Assembly (NCBI RefSeq): GCF_009766095.1
Contig: NZ_LMUD01000047.1
Location: forward strand, 191,936 to 255,935
DNA length: 64,000 nt
Direction of reading: 5' to 3'
Source of the DNA: Granulicella sp. S190
GTDB lineage: Bacteria > Acidobacteriota > Terriglobia > Terriglobales > Acidobacteriaceae
Position 1 is the first letter of the stretch; each line of letters opens with the position of its first letter. A program made the position numbers and the translations under genes. Below the pieces are notes generated by a model. It made no database searches, was not told where the DNA came from, and was given only the letters and a program-made list of their open reading frames with translations. Positions 43,716 through 52,657 of this stretch are shown here, piece after piece.

Positions 43716-46700
43716 ATGTCGAACAAAACAATGATATTTTTGAAGCTGGATCAAATAACCAGTACTACCAGAAGCTACGATCAGCACCAGAATTCGGCTG
43801 TTGAAACGTTTGTACGTGGCAGCGCAATCTTGTTCTTGCTGCTGAGCATCTGTTTTGCTTTTACGGGATGCGGATCCGGTGGCTATGCTGGTGGGGGGAT
43901 CGTAAGTCTATCTGCTTCTGCAGTTACCCTCGATGCTGGACAGTCGTTCGCAGTGACCTCAAAACTTTCCGGAAGCCCCAATGTGGGATGGGCGCTTTCG
44001 AGCACCATGTGCAATGCGGGCGCATGTGGAACGCTTTCTGCATCCGCTGGCAACTCTGTTACTTACACTGCTCCTTCTGGAATTACTTCACAGATGGTGT
44101 TGACGTTGACAGCAGCCGTTACAGGTACGACCAGTAAAAGTGCTGTCACTATTACTGTTAATCCTGATCCGACGATCTCGGGCAATCCGCCCTCGGGTAC
44201 GGTGGGAACGGCTTATACCTCGACCCTTATCGCGGCTGGAGGTACGGCGCCTCTGAAGTGGAGTGTTGCAAGCGGCATGCTCCCGGCGGGACTTACCTTC
44301 GATACTACTTCCGGTGTGATCTCCGGAACGCCGACAGCTGTGGGTACTTCCAGCTTCACGGTTCAGATCACTGACTCAAGCGACATTCCGGACACGGTAA
44401 CGGCGGCAGAGACGATCGCAGTCACAACGTCCAACTCCGGCACATCTCCATTGACCGTTATTGCAGGCAATCCACCTGCCGGTACGGTTGGAGTCGGTTA
44501 TACGACGACGCTTACGGCTTCGGGCGGCGTCACACCTTACATGTGGAGTGTGATCTCGGGATCTCTTCCTGCAGGTCTTGCACTGTCTCCGGCAACAGGC
44601 GTTATCTCGGGAACACCGACGACGCAGGGAACATTTACGTTCACGGCGCAGGCGCAGGATGCTTCAGGAACGACAGCGAGTGCGAACTTCAGCATTAAGA
44701 TCAATGCGGCAGCAGCGACGCTGACACTTACGGGTCTTCCAGGTGCTACGGTCGGAGTTCCTTACACGGGCACGATTGGAGCCACCGGAGGAACTCCCCC
44801 TTACACCTGCGCGATCGTGGCGGGGACGCTTCCTGCCGGCCTGACGCTCTCAGGCTGCGTGATTAGCGGGACGCCAACTGTTGCGGGGACAACCAACATT
44901 ACGGTGACGGTGACGGATTCCGGTAGCCCGGTAGCAACTGTTACCGGTCCGGTTACAATTACCGTTTCTCCTGCAGCTCTCACGTTGACCGTCTCTTCTC
45001 TACCGAACGGTACGGTTGGAGTTGCTTATACCGCGACGATAGGAGTAGCCGGAGGCACCTCGCCTTACGCCTGCGCTATTACAGCTGGAACGTTGCCCGC
45101 CGGTCTTTCGCTCTCGGGTTGCGTTGTGAGCGGCACGCCCACTGTGGCGGGAACTGCAAATATGACGGTGAAGGCGACGGACTCAAGCACAATCGTCGAA
45201 ACAACCTCAGGGCCGGTGAGTCTCACGATCCTACCGGCTCCGCTTAGTTTGACGCTCAGCTCACTCCCAGACGCGACGGTAGGGACTCCCTATACCGCCA
45301 CGATTGGAGTGGCGGGTGGTACTGCACCTTACTCCTGCGTCATCACGGCTGGGCTGCTTCCTGCAGGTCTTTCGATCTCGGGCTGTGTCGTGAGTGGAAC
45401 GCCAACCGTTGCAGGAACCGTGGGTCTGACGGTCAAAGCTACGGATTCCAGTCCTACGGTCGAGACTACAACGGGTCCGGTCAGCCTTACCGTGCTGCCC
45501 GCGAGTGTTGTCCTGACGCTTAGCTCGCCACCAAATGCCACGGTGGGTGTTCTTTACACAGGAACGATCGGGGTTGCAGGAGGTACCGCGCCTTACTCCT
45601 GCACGATCACAGCGGGGACGCTGCCTGCTGGACTCACAGCCTCAGGTTGCGCAGTGAGCGGCACTCCAACAACTCCCGGGACGGCGAACCTTACGGTCAA
45701 GGCGACCGATGGAAGCAGTCCGGTCAATACGACTACTGGACCGGTGACACTGACCGTTTCCCCTGCAAGTGCGACCCTGACGTTGAGCAATCCACCGAAC
45801 GCTACTGTCGGAGTGCTTTATAGCGGATCGATTGGGGTGGCCGGAGGCACATCCCCTTACACCTGCACAATCACCGCCGGCACGCTTCCCGCTGGACTCA
45901 CAGCGACGAACTGCCTGATCACAGGTACGCCTACGACAGCCGGGACTGCAAACCTGACTGTCAAGGCTACCGACTCCACCACTCCCACCGCCGCAACGAT
46001 CACCGGGCCGGTTACGTTGACCGTCTCAGCAGTCTCACCTCTTAGCCTTACGGGCTCTCTGCCGAACGCAATTGTTGGTGTGCCTTACACGCAGACCTTG
46101 ACTGCAACCGGTGGTGTGCCGCCGTACAGCTATCAGATTAGTGTCCCCAGTCTGCCTGCTGGATTGAGTCTCTCCACTGGCGGTGTTATCAGTGGAACAC
46201 CGACGACACCTGGAGCAAGCAGCTTCACAGTGAAGGTTACCGATACGGAGAGCACTCCGCAGACGGCTACCCTGGCTCTCGTTCTACTTGTGGTCTATCC
46301 GCTGACACCCAATGACCCAGAGCTGACTGGTCCGTACGCCTATCTGTTCCAGGGTTATGACGATGTGCTGCTCGGTGTTCTCTCTTACCAGACAGCTACT
46401 GTTGGAAGTTTCACTGCGGACGGCGCAGGAGGGATCAACAGCGGTGAGCTGGATGCGAATCACCAGAGCTCAAACCCGACAGGGAACACGATCAGCAGCA
46501 ATGCCTTCCTCGGCACCTACACAATCGGCACCGACAACCGCGGCATGATGACGATCACTAACCTCAACGCAGACGGGACGACGGCAGGGAGCGCCACCTA
46601 TGCGATCTCGGTGAAGGCTCCAGTATCTCCGTCCACCATCTCAACCCAGGCCGACATGATCGAGTTTGACAATGCAAACCTGGCAGGGACACGCGGTTCG

Positions 46701-47891
46701 GGAACGATGCTGGCTCAAGTGCCGGCGGCGCTCGCCGCTGGGCTCAGCGGCAGCTACGTCTTTGGACTCTCCGGAGATGCACCCTGCCTGCCTGCCTGCA
46801 CTGCTGGCCTGATTGCTGGTCCCGCAGCGGCTGTAGGACAGTTCACGACCTCCGGTTCGACCCTCGTCGGAACAGGCGACTCGAACAATGGAGCGTCGAA
46901 TTATCCAACGGAGGTTCTCGGCGGAAGCTTCGCTACTGCGGACGCTAACGGGCGCGTAGCCCTGACGATGACCACGGCGAATACGCCGACCGGTTATCCC
47001 ACGGACTATGCGGTCTACCTTGTCAACGCAAACCAGTCGTTCGTGATGTCGACTGACAAGCACTCGTCCTTCCTTCTCCTCGCAGGTTCGACTCAACTAC
47101 AGACGCAGAGCAGCTTCAGCAACGCGTCGATGAGCGGACCGTTTATCGGGTACGAGAACTCGGCTACCAATCCTGGCTTAGTGACAGGGCTGGTGTTGGA
47201 GAACGTGCTCAACCTCTCCACGGCAACCATCTTCCGCGGAACGGCTACTGCCAACGGAAGCTGCAACGTTACCAACGTCGATCTAGGCGGCACGACTGGG
47301 CTGGTCAATGAGTTGACGGGACTTCTGCCAGGCCTTAGTGGATTACTCGGCGGCCTGCTGGGTTCGGATGCGACCACAGGACCAATCACCTGTGACGTAG
47401 CCTCCTACGGACGCGGGACTCTACAGTATCCTGCGCCCACACTGCTTGGTATTCCCGCCGGCCCTGCTCCTGCTCCTCGGGTGTTCTACCTGAGCGCGCC
47501 TGATCACGGCTACTTCCTGGAGTCAGGCTACGCCGGACTCGGGAACCTGGAAGCACAGACTGGAGCTCCGTTTACGACAGCGACCTTCGATGGAACCTTT
47601 GTCTACGGGACCACCGCAGCTGCTTCTCTGGCAAGCATCAACGCTTCGGGCAATATCGTAGCCAACGGAACAGGTAGCGCTACCTCCACTGTCGATGAAA
47701 ACCTCGGCGTTGGAAACATCAACCTGCTGTCACTCGATGTAACCAGCACGAATCCTTACACCCTCACCGATGCGATAGCGGGCCGTTATACCTACGGCAC
47801 GGACGTCATCTACGCGATCACGCCTACCAGATTCGTTCTGGTGGATACGAACGCGCTGACGACCTCGCCTTCCATCACGTTGCTCTACTAG
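43716..47891 (+). CDS. Giant lipoprotein with eight putative-Ig (He_PIG) repeats
   Basis: A 1391-residue exported lipoprotein. ATG 43716 has AAGGAG six bases before it and gives a signal sequence ending ILFLLLSICFAFTGCGSGG with a lipobox Cys. One Ig-like domain follows, then eight units of 85-100 residues, each with a '(P/N).(A/G)TVG..Y' start and 'LPAGL...(V/I)SGTPT..GT' core. Five consecutive units share two Cys (PY.C.I and S.SGC.VSGTPT type), suggesting a disulfide in each. The last 500 residues form another beta-rich region (GSFTADGAGGINSGELDAN). Likely a surface adhesin or carbohydrate-binding scaffold. The OmpA-family gene follows after 49 bases. An upstream start at 43398 is possible but less likely. 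Confidence 0.85.
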   Translation: MSNKTMIFLKLDQITSTTRSYDQHQNSAVETFVRGSAILFLLLSICFAFTGCGSGGYAGGGIVSLSASAVTLDAGQSFAVTSKLSGSPNVGWALSSTMCNAGACGTLSASAGNSVTYTAPSGITSQMVLTLTAAVTGTTSKSAVTITVNPDPTISGNPPSGTVGTAYTSTLIAAGGTAPLKWSVASGMLPAGLTFDTTSGVISGTPTAVGTSSFTVQITDSSDIPDTVTAAETIAVTTSNSGTSPLTVIAGNPPAGTVGVGYTTTLTASGGVTPYMWSVISGSLPAGLALSPATGVISGTPTTQGTFTFTAQAQDASGTTASANFSIKINAAAATLTLTGLPGATVGVPYTGTIGATGGTPPYTCAIVAGTLPAGLTLSGCVISGTPTVAGTTNITVTVTDSGSPVATVTGPVTITVSPAALTLTVSSLPNGTVGVAYTATIGVAGGTSPYACAITAGTLPAGLSLSGCVVSGTPTVAGTANMTVKATDSSTIVETTSGPVSLTILPAPLSLTLSSLPDATVGTPYTATIGVAGGTAPYSCVITAGLLPAGLSISGCVVSGTPTVAGTVGLTVKATDSSPTVETTTGPVSLTVLPASVVLTLSSPPNATVGVLYTGTIGVAGGTAPYSCTITAGTLPAGLTASGCAVSGTPTTPGTANLTVKATDGSSPVNTTTGPVTLTVSPASATLTLSNPPNATVGVLYSGSIGVAGGTSPYTCTITAGTLPAGLTATNCLITGTPTTAGTANLTVKATDSTTPTAATITGPVTLTVSAVSPLSLTGSLPNAIVGVPYTQTLTATGGVPPYSYQISVPSLPAGLSLSTGGVISGTPTTPGASSFTVKVTDTESTPQTATLALVLLVVYPLTPNDPELTGPYAYLFQGYDDVLLGVLSYQTATVGSFTADGAGGINSGELDANHQSSNPTGNTISSNAFLGTYTIGTDNRGMMTITNLNADGTTAGSATYAISVKAPVSPSTISTQADMIEFDNANLAGTRGSGTMLAQVPAALAAGLSGSYVFGLSGDAPCLPACTAGLIAGPAAAVGQFTTSGSTLVGTGDSNNGASNYPTEVLGGSFATADANGRVALTMTTANTPTGYPTDYAVYLVNANQSFVMSTDKHSSFLLLAGSTQLQTQSSFSNASMSGPFIGYENSATNPGLVTGLVLENVLNLSTATIFRGTATANGSCNVTNVDLGGTTGLVNELTGLLPGLSGLLGGLLGSDATTGPITCDVASYGRGTLQYPAPTLLGIPAGPAPAPRVFYLSAPDHGYFLESGYAGLGNLEAQTGAPFTTATFDGTFVYGTTAAASLASINASGNIVANGTGSATSTVDENLGVGNINLLSLDVTSTNPYTLTDAIAGRYTYGTDVIYAITPTRFVLVDTNALTTSPSITLLY

Positions 47892-47940
47892 GTCACCAGA
47901 ACCACTAACACCGGGCGTTCTGTCCCGGAAGGAGATTAAA

Positions 47941-49254
47941 ATGTTGCGTTCTATCAATCTCGCTCTGGTCCTAGTGACGGTTGGAGTCTCCGCTGCCTTC
48001 GGGCAGCGGGGCCCCGCCGATCAGTCACTGATTCCTCCAAAATTTGAGCTTTCCGCTGGATATAACAACATTCATTCCAATGCGCCTCCGGGCCAGACAG
48101 AGTACTTCAACTTGAATGGGGGGTATGTCTCAGGAGACTTTCGTATCACGGACTGGTTCAGCGTTGGCGGGGAGTTCACCGCAGGTCACGCGAACGATAT
48201 CAGCCAGCTTGGTCAGAATTTGACCTTGTTCACGTTTCTTGGAGGACCAAGGATCTCAAGACCGGGGCATCGCCTGGTTCCATTTGCTGAAGTGCTCTTT
48301 GGCGGAGCTCACGGAACTGACTCTTACTTTCCAACGGCAACGTCTTCGACCACTAGCGCCTCAAGCTGGGCTCTTTCAGCCGGAGGCGGACTTGATATCA
48401 ATCTCACACGGCGGTTCGCCATTCGTGCGGTCAATGCCGACTACCTAAGAACGGCGCTCCCCAACGGGACGAGTGACAACTCTCAGAATCACCTGCAGAT
48501 CGGTGCCGGGGTGGTCCTCAAGTTCCTGCCGAAGGAGAGAGTACTCGCAGCTTCTCCGGTTACTCATAAACCGAGTGAGATCGTCTTTACCTGCGGAACG
48601 AATGTGGAGACCATCGACGAAGGGCAGGCACTGGAGATCATGGGTCATACGTTGACGGAGCCGGATAAGCTCGAGGTCACCTACACGTGGACGTCGGACG
48701 GAGGAAAGATCCAGGGTACGGGGCGTAGCGTGAGTCTCAACACTACGGGGATGCCCACCGGGGAGTATCGCATTACGGGGCATGCAGCCCTGGTCTCAAA
48801 TCCCACCATCACCGCGGAGTGCGCTGTGCCATTCCACGTCAGCGGGCACTCCAACATCTCGGATAGCGCCAGTGCAGCGGAGCAGGCTGCGGAGGCCGCA
48901 AGGAAGGACAAGATCTTCCACGAGAATGTGCAGGATGCCTTATTCGATTACGACAGCGCCGATATTCGAAAAGATGCTCACGAGGCGATCAAGCATGCCG
49001 CGAAGTATCTGGCGGATAATCCTTCGATTCGTGTGCTGGTGGAGGGGTATGCGGACGAGCGTGGGTCGGCGGAGTACAACCTGGCTCTTGGCGAGGAGCG
49101 TGCGAATGCTGCGCGTAACGCGCTTCTGGCTGAAGGGGTGTCCCCGGATCGCATTGAGATCATCAGTTACGGAAAGGAGGCGCAGGTGTGTACTGCTGAG
49201 AACGAGGCATGTTGGCAGCAGAACCGCCGCGCGGCCTTCTCGCTGCATCCGTAG
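47941..49254 (+). CDS. OmpA-family outer-membrane protein
   Basis: A 437-residue protein with a signal peptide (LALVLVTVGVSAAFGQ). Residues 30-190 look like an eight-stranded beta barrel (FELSAGYNNIHSNAPPGQTE, YFNLNGGYVSGDFRITDWFS) ending with LQIGAGVVLKF. A middle domain (EIVFTCGTNVETIDEGQALE) is followed by the OmpA/Pal peptidoglycan-binding domain: DALFDYDSADIRKDAHEAIK, VLVEGYADERGSAEYNLALG and an NRRAAFSLHP end. A GGAGAT ribosome site is present. It may anchor the outer membrane to the wall beside the Ig-repeat lipoprotein. Confidence 0.93.
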   Translation: MLRSINLALVLVTVGVSAAFGQRGPADQSLIPPKFELSAGYNNIHSNAPPGQTEYFNLNGGYVSGDFRITDWFSVGGEFTAGHANDISQLGQNLTLFTFLGGPRISRPGHRLVPFAEVLFGGAHGTDSYFPTATSSTTSASSWALSAGGGLDINLTRRFAIRAVNADYLRTALPNGTSDNSQNHLQIGAGVVLKFLPKERVLAASPVTHKPSEIVFTCGTNVETIDEGQALEIMGHTLTEPDKLEVTYTWTSDGGKIQGTGRSVSLNTTGMPTGEYRITGHAALVSNPTITAECAVPFHVSGHSNISDSASAAEQAAEAARKDKIFHENVQDALFDYDSADIRKDAHEAIKHAAKYLADNPSIRVLVEGYADERGSAEYNLALGEERANAARNALLAEGVSPDRIEIISYGKEAQVCTAENEACWQQNRRAAFSLHP

Positions 49255-49384
49255 CTGGCGGTAACTCTGTAGGGCGAGCCCCCTCGCTGAGTACTTCATG
49301 GGGGCTGCCGTTACAGCGGTTGGTGAAGAGGGGTGGTGTGGCGCGATTTACCAGTCGAGCAGGACTCGCGCCGCACCCCTTTCT

Positions 49385-49495
49385 TTACGTCGTTGGGGAG
49401 AACGATACCAACGCCGTGACGAAGAGCACACCGTAAAGGATCACCAGAAGCGGCCACCAGTTTTCCAACCACGACGATTCAGGGGACGAACTCAT
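49385..49495 (-). CDS. 36-residue single-pass membrane peptide
   Basis: ATG at 49495, with AGGAG at 49505-49509, opens a 36-codon frame ending TAA. The product is MSSSPESSWLENWWPLLVIL followed by YGVLFVTALVSFSPTT: a polar start, a WW pair at the interface and one clean membrane helix. The good ribosome site, helix and stop make it a believable small protein. Function unknown; it lies on the opposite strand just after the OmpA-family gene. It is below the usual size cut-off of gene finders. Confidence 0.6.
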   Translation of the reverse strand: MSSSPESSWLENWWPLLVILYGVLFVTALVSFSPTT

Positions 49496-49518
49496 CTCAA
49501 CATTCTCCTTTTAGCACT

Positions 49519-49556
49519 ACCAAAATCCTAACCGAGAAATCGGGTTGGGATTTTTG
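49519..49556 (+). terminator. Likely terminator hairpin
   Basis: AAAATCCTAACC-GA and TCGGGTTGGGATTTT can pair with small imperfections, followed by TTGCTTTGGC on the plus strand. It could serve read-through from the OmpA-family gene. Confidence 0.5.
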
Positions 49557-49575
49557 CTTTGGCTTTTACGGACAG

Positions 49576-49690
49576 GGTACCCCTCCCCCCTTCAGGGTAT
49601 TTTGCAGGGAAGTGGTTTGGATAGAGAGGTTTAGAGGGAGGGTGTGCCGCTAAAATATTGCATTCATGAGGGTTGTGGATAAAATACTTG
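49576..49690. repeat. Dispersed intergenic repeat, copy D (inverted)
   Basis: On the minus strand the order is AAGTATTTTA, AATGCAATATTTTAGCGG, a variable middle, then GCAAAATACCCTGAAGGGGG and AGGGGTACCC. This is the same block order as copy A (27970) and the interrupted copy B. Confidence 0.6.
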
Positions 49691-50098
49691 TTTTGTTTGG
49701 CTTATGGCAACTTGCATGATGGTGTAGGAACTGCAAACGCAGATTCCCTTCGGCAATGACAAACAAAAAGCGACTCTACCCCAAATTTACGACGTTTGCC
49801 CTTCGTATGAATTGAAGTGCAAGCGTCAAGCTTCGCTGCATCGAGATGGTGGCTTGCTTCGTTTTCGTGGTGCTTCGATGGTCTTTGGTTGCGTTGAATT
49901 TCAGAGTTGCTGTGTTTTTTGCGTGACGGCGGCTTATTTTGCTCTCTACTTCTTCGCACTTCACTTCTTTGCTTTCTTCTTAATTGTAGCGAGTTGGGTG
50001 TAACTCATACGCCAAGCTGGGTGAAGTTTTTTTGTTCGGCGGCCGGGTGTTGCGGCGTAGCTTCGATGCTATAGAGCGGTGATACGAGTTTCCCCTGG
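49691..50098. other. Intergenic region with short low-complexity repeats
   Basis: No convincing gene. The segment 49720-49800 (GCAGATTCCCTTCGGCAATG) looks like dispersed intergenic sequence, and 49930-49985 is a TTC-rich run. Open frames on both strands here have biased, low-complexity content. Confidence 0.4.
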
Positions 50099-50569
50099 TT
50101 AGTGCTGTCGCGTGAAGCTCTGGATCTTTTCAAGTATCTCTTGCGCGCTTTCGTCGTAGACGGCGAGAAAAGTTACGTCATATCCGACCAGGCTGCCGGC
50201 GCTGCGGCGCAACGTATTGGACGGCCGTGCGCTCTGTCGAAGTTTGAGAGCTATGGAGGAGAGGACGGGCACGAGGAGGATGCGCTTTTTGACGATCCTT
50301 GCGGATTCGATATCGGCCCAGGGGTAGAGTCGCGGAGCGCCGGTGAGGTATTTGATCTCGAGGCCGTGCTCGTCGATGCGGAGGTAGCTGTGGCTGCGCA
50401 TGGCCAGGGTTAGAACGGCGAAGGTGAGGAAGAAGAAGGCGAAGAGGGATTCGGTGAGGAGGCTGAGGTGGCGCCATGCTTCGGGATTGAGCCAGTAGGA
50501 GAGGATCATCAGGGCCAGTACGAAGATCACTGGCGAGGTCAGTCGGGCTGGCTGAAAGCGCGAGATCAT
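50099..50569 (-). CDS. Membrane protein with PH-like domain
   Basis: A 156-residue protein with two N-terminal helices (PVIFVLALMILSYWL and LLTESLFAFFFLTFAVLTLA), followed by a domain of about 100 residues (YLRIDEHGLEIKYLTGAPRL, YPWADIESARIV) that resembles the bacterial pleckstrin-homology fold of YcxB/STM3941-like membrane proteins. Function unknown. It is divergent from the DUF1330 gene. Confidence 0.7.
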   Translation of the reverse strand: MISRFQPARLTSPVIFVLALMILSYWLNPEAWRHLSLLTESLFAFFFLTFAVLTLAMRSHSYLRIDEHGLEIKYLTGAPRLYPWADIESARIVKKRILLVPVLSSIALKLRQSARPSNTLRRSAGSLVGYDVTFLAVYDESAQEILEKIQSFTRQH

Positions 50570-50716
50570 CGGCTGGTTGTCCCTCGGTGTGACGGTTGTG
50601 GGAGAGCTCTACCGGAGATACGGTCACCTTACCAGAGTTGAGTGATTGCTTCGGGTAGGATGAGTCGTCTTGTTGTTGGTTGCATCCAAGGTTTGCAAGG
50701 TATGGGAGAGAGCGAT

Positions 50717-51010
50717 ATGAAGAAGGGTTATTGGGTAGTTGCTTACCACACGGTTGGTGATGAGGCGACGATGAAGCACTATGGGGAGTTGGCGGGAGCG
50801 GCGCTGGCTCCGTTTGCGGCGCGTGTCCTAGTGTCGCCAAGGAGCGACGTGACAGCGCTTGAAGCCGGGTTGAAGCAGATGACGGTGGTGGTGGAGTTCG
50901 ATAGCTATGCGGATGCTTTGGCTGCCTATGAGAGCGCGGATTACAAGAAGGCTCTGACTGCACTCGGGCCGGGTGTGGAGAGGGACTTCCGGATTACTGA
51001 AGGGGCTTGA
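50717..51010 (+). CDS. DUF1330 domain protein
   Basis: A 97-residue cytoplasmic protein of the dimeric alpha/beta barrel type (KKGYWVVAYHTVGDEATMKH, AARVLVSPRSDVTALEAGLK, VVVEFDSYADALAAYES). DUF1330 proteins resemble antibiotic-biosynthesis-monooxygenase folds, but their function is unknown. I chose ATG 50717 because family members start at this point; an ORF from 50642 adds 25 unlikely residues. Confidence 0.85.
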   Translation: MKKGYWVVAYHTVGDEATMKHYGELAGAALAPFAARVLVSPRSDVTALEAGLKQMTVVVEFDSYADALAAYESADYKKALTALGPGVERDFRITEGA

Positions 51011-51044
51011 TTGTTCTTTGGCTTGAAGCGGTCGAGCTTTGCAC

Positions 51045-51098
51045 GAAGCCCCACCGTAGCGCGATAAGATCGCGCGAAGATGGGGCACCGAGAGTGGT
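51045..51098. repeat. Dispersed palindromic repeat, copy 1
   Basis: About 54 bases with GCCCCAC...CGTAGCGCGATAAG and ATCGCGCGAAGATGGGGC, which fold into a hairpin. A diverged copy is at 51918-51972 in the same orientation; the pair brackets two small genes. Confidence 0.65.
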
Positions 51099-51180
51099 AA
51101 GTTGGTTTTATGTCTGAGCCAGACTTCACTTCGCTACTTGAGAACGATCAGATTTAGTCCATGCAGTCGTGGTGGTTCGC

Positions 51181-51390
51181 TTAGAGTTGCTCGCGGAGTA
51201 GCTGAGTCAATGCCTGAAGGCTGTGCTCGGAGAGACTGGCATAGTGGCGCACCTTAGCAGGATGATCTGCTTCTTCGCAGATCAGGTAGATAAGGTTGTA
51301 GAGAGCTTCCGCGTGATTCGTTACCTCGCGGATGAATAACCTGTCGGGCGGGTTAGGAACATCTGCTTTAGAATCTTCCATCTTTGCCAT
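51181..51390 (-). CDS. Small hypothetical protein
   Basis: A 69-residue protein (MAKMEDSKADVPNPPDRLFI ...) ending SEHSLQALTQLLREQL. The predicted structure is helical, without membrane segments. I do not recognise a family. The regular amphipathic helices and a clean ATG support it moderately. It is divergent from the pseudo-receiver gene at 51548. Confidence 0.45.
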   Translation of the reverse strand: MAKMEDSKADVPNPPDRLFIREVTNHAEALYNLIYLICEEADHPAKVRHYASLSEHSLQALTQLLREQL

Positions 51391-51547
51391 TTCCAGACGC
51401 GTGATTACCGTGCGGCCAAAGCCTCCCTCTAAGGATGCGTTCGATGACTATTGAGATGAGATGTATAGACTTATATGTCTGTTGTGCGACATAGTAGAAC
51501 GTAGTTGACTTAGAACTCTCACAGTCCTGGTCCCGGGTGGCCCTCCC

Positions 51548-51895
51548 TTGTCCCGACAAATTATGGTGTGTGGCAATGAAGCGTGGCTTCTGCAGACTCG
51601 CCTGCTCGTGCTTGAACAGGCCGGGTTCGCAGTCGTATCGGCATGTTCGCGAGCTCAGATCGACTCGCTGCCGCTACACCCTGCAATTGAGCTTGGAGTT
51701 CTGGGACATTCGCTCAGTGAAGAGGAGCAGATATCGATCGCTCAGAGTTTACGTGCCAAGTGGCCGAACGCGAAGATCCTTTTTCTGGCCGCACATCAGG
51801 CATCGCTCGAGAGGGTGGCTGAGAACGAGTATCGCTCGGACAGTTCTCATCCCAGTCAGTTTGTGGCGTACTGCCGTCGAATTCTTGAGGCTTAG
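51548..51895 (+). CDS. Receiver-like domain lacking phosphoacceptor (pseudo-receiver)
   Basis: A 115-residue stand-alone domain. The start (IMVCGNEAWLLQTRLLVLEQ) and helix pattern resemble a CheY-like receiver: an N-terminal beta strand, then AGFAVVSACSRAQIDSL, then a strand ELGVLGHSLS at the place of the phosphoacceptor Asp, and AKILFLAAH. No Asp is present there, so phosphorylation is not expected. It starts with TTG 51548 or ATG 51563. Role unknown. Confidence 0.65.
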   Translation: MSRQIMVCGNEAWLLQTRLLVLEQAGFAVVSACSRAQIDSLPLHPAIELGVLGHSLSEEEQISIAQSLRAKWPNAKILFLAAHQASLERVAENEYRSDSSHPSQFVAYCRRILEA

Positions 51896-51917
51896 GATAC
51901 GGTTCGTGCTTTCGTAT

Positions 51918-51972
51918 GAAGGCCCACGTTAGCGCGATGAGACCGCGCGAAGATGGGGCCCAGATTGGTGGT
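51918..51972. repeat. Dispersed palindromic repeat, copy 2
   Basis: Shares GAAGGCCCAC, TAGCGCGAT, GCGCGAAGATGGGGC and GGTGGT-type end with 51045-51098. It overlaps nothing coding apart from touching the end of the YceI gene region. Confidence 0.65.
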
Positions 51973-51974
51973 GG

Positions 51975-52556
51975 TTATTGCTGGTAGGTGAGGCGGGGGC
52001 CGCTGGTCTGGTTGACTTTGAGGTCTACGTTGACTTCGACGCGGTCGGCGATTTTGACGAAGGGGATGCTGCCGTTGATGCCGTAGTCTTTGCGGTCGAA
52101 GGCCATGGTTCCCTTGATGGTGCCTTTGCCTGTGCCTTTGCCTGAGATGGTCATCTTGAGGGTTTCAGGTTTGGAGACTCCGCGAATGGTGAAGTCGCCG
52201 ATGACGTCGAGTGTCTCTGGGCCGGTCTGGACGACTTTAGTGGAGTGGAAGGTGATGAGTGGGTTCTGATCGACGTCGAAGAAGTCTTTGCCTTTAAGTT
52301 TTTTGTCTTTGATCCCGCTGCCAGTGCTGACGGTGGCGGCCTGGATCTTGATGTCGAGGACGCCAGAGGTGACCTCGCGCGAGGCGAAGGTGAGTCTGGC
52401 GTCCCACTTGTCGAAGTTGCCGACCAGGGCGACAGAGGCTTTGACATAGAATTTGACGGAACTGTCGACGGGTGCGGTTTGAAAGACGGGGACCTGGGCG
52501 CGAGCGTTTGCAGGCAGCAGGGAGAGTGCGAGGAGGCAGAGGGTGGCCAGGCGCAT
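51975..52556 (-). CDS. YceI-family periplasmic protein
   Basis: A 193-residue protein from ATG 52556 with a signal peptide (LCLLALSLLPANARAQ). The mature part is the YceI lipocalin-like barrel: DSSVKFYVKASVALVGNFDK, ADFTIRGVSKPETLKM-like residues (IGDFTIRGVSKPETLKMTI) and KDYGINGSIPFVKIADRVEV. YceI proteins bind polyisoprenoids in the periplasm. Longer upstream codons to 52592 are not needed. Confidence 0.9.
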   Translation of the reverse strand: MRLATLCLLALSLLPANARAQVPVFQTAPVDSSVKFYVKASVALVGNFDKWDARLTFASREVTSGVLDIKIQAATVSTGSGIKDKKLKGKDFFDVDQNPLITFHSTKVVQTGPETLDVIGDFTIRGVSKPETLKMTISGKGTGKGTIKGTMAFDRKDYGINGSIPFVKIADRVEVNVDLKVNQTSGPRLTYQQ

Positions 52557-52657
52557 GTGGGTGAGTGTCGATGGTTTCTGCGAGCGTGTCAATTGGAATC
52601 CTGCGTTGCCGAGGAGATCGCAGGATGGCGGTTGTTTCCTCAGTCGTGGAGCAGGAC

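Noticed and set aside
44200-46280. Repeated DNA in the Ig-repeat gene as a CRISPR-like array
   Set aside because: The repeats are about 260 bases, diverged and in frame; they encode protein domains.
49812-50003. A 63-residue plus-strand frame with a Phe-rich hydrophobic end
   Set aside because: It arises from a TTC-rich low-complexity run, and the opposite strand is open as well.
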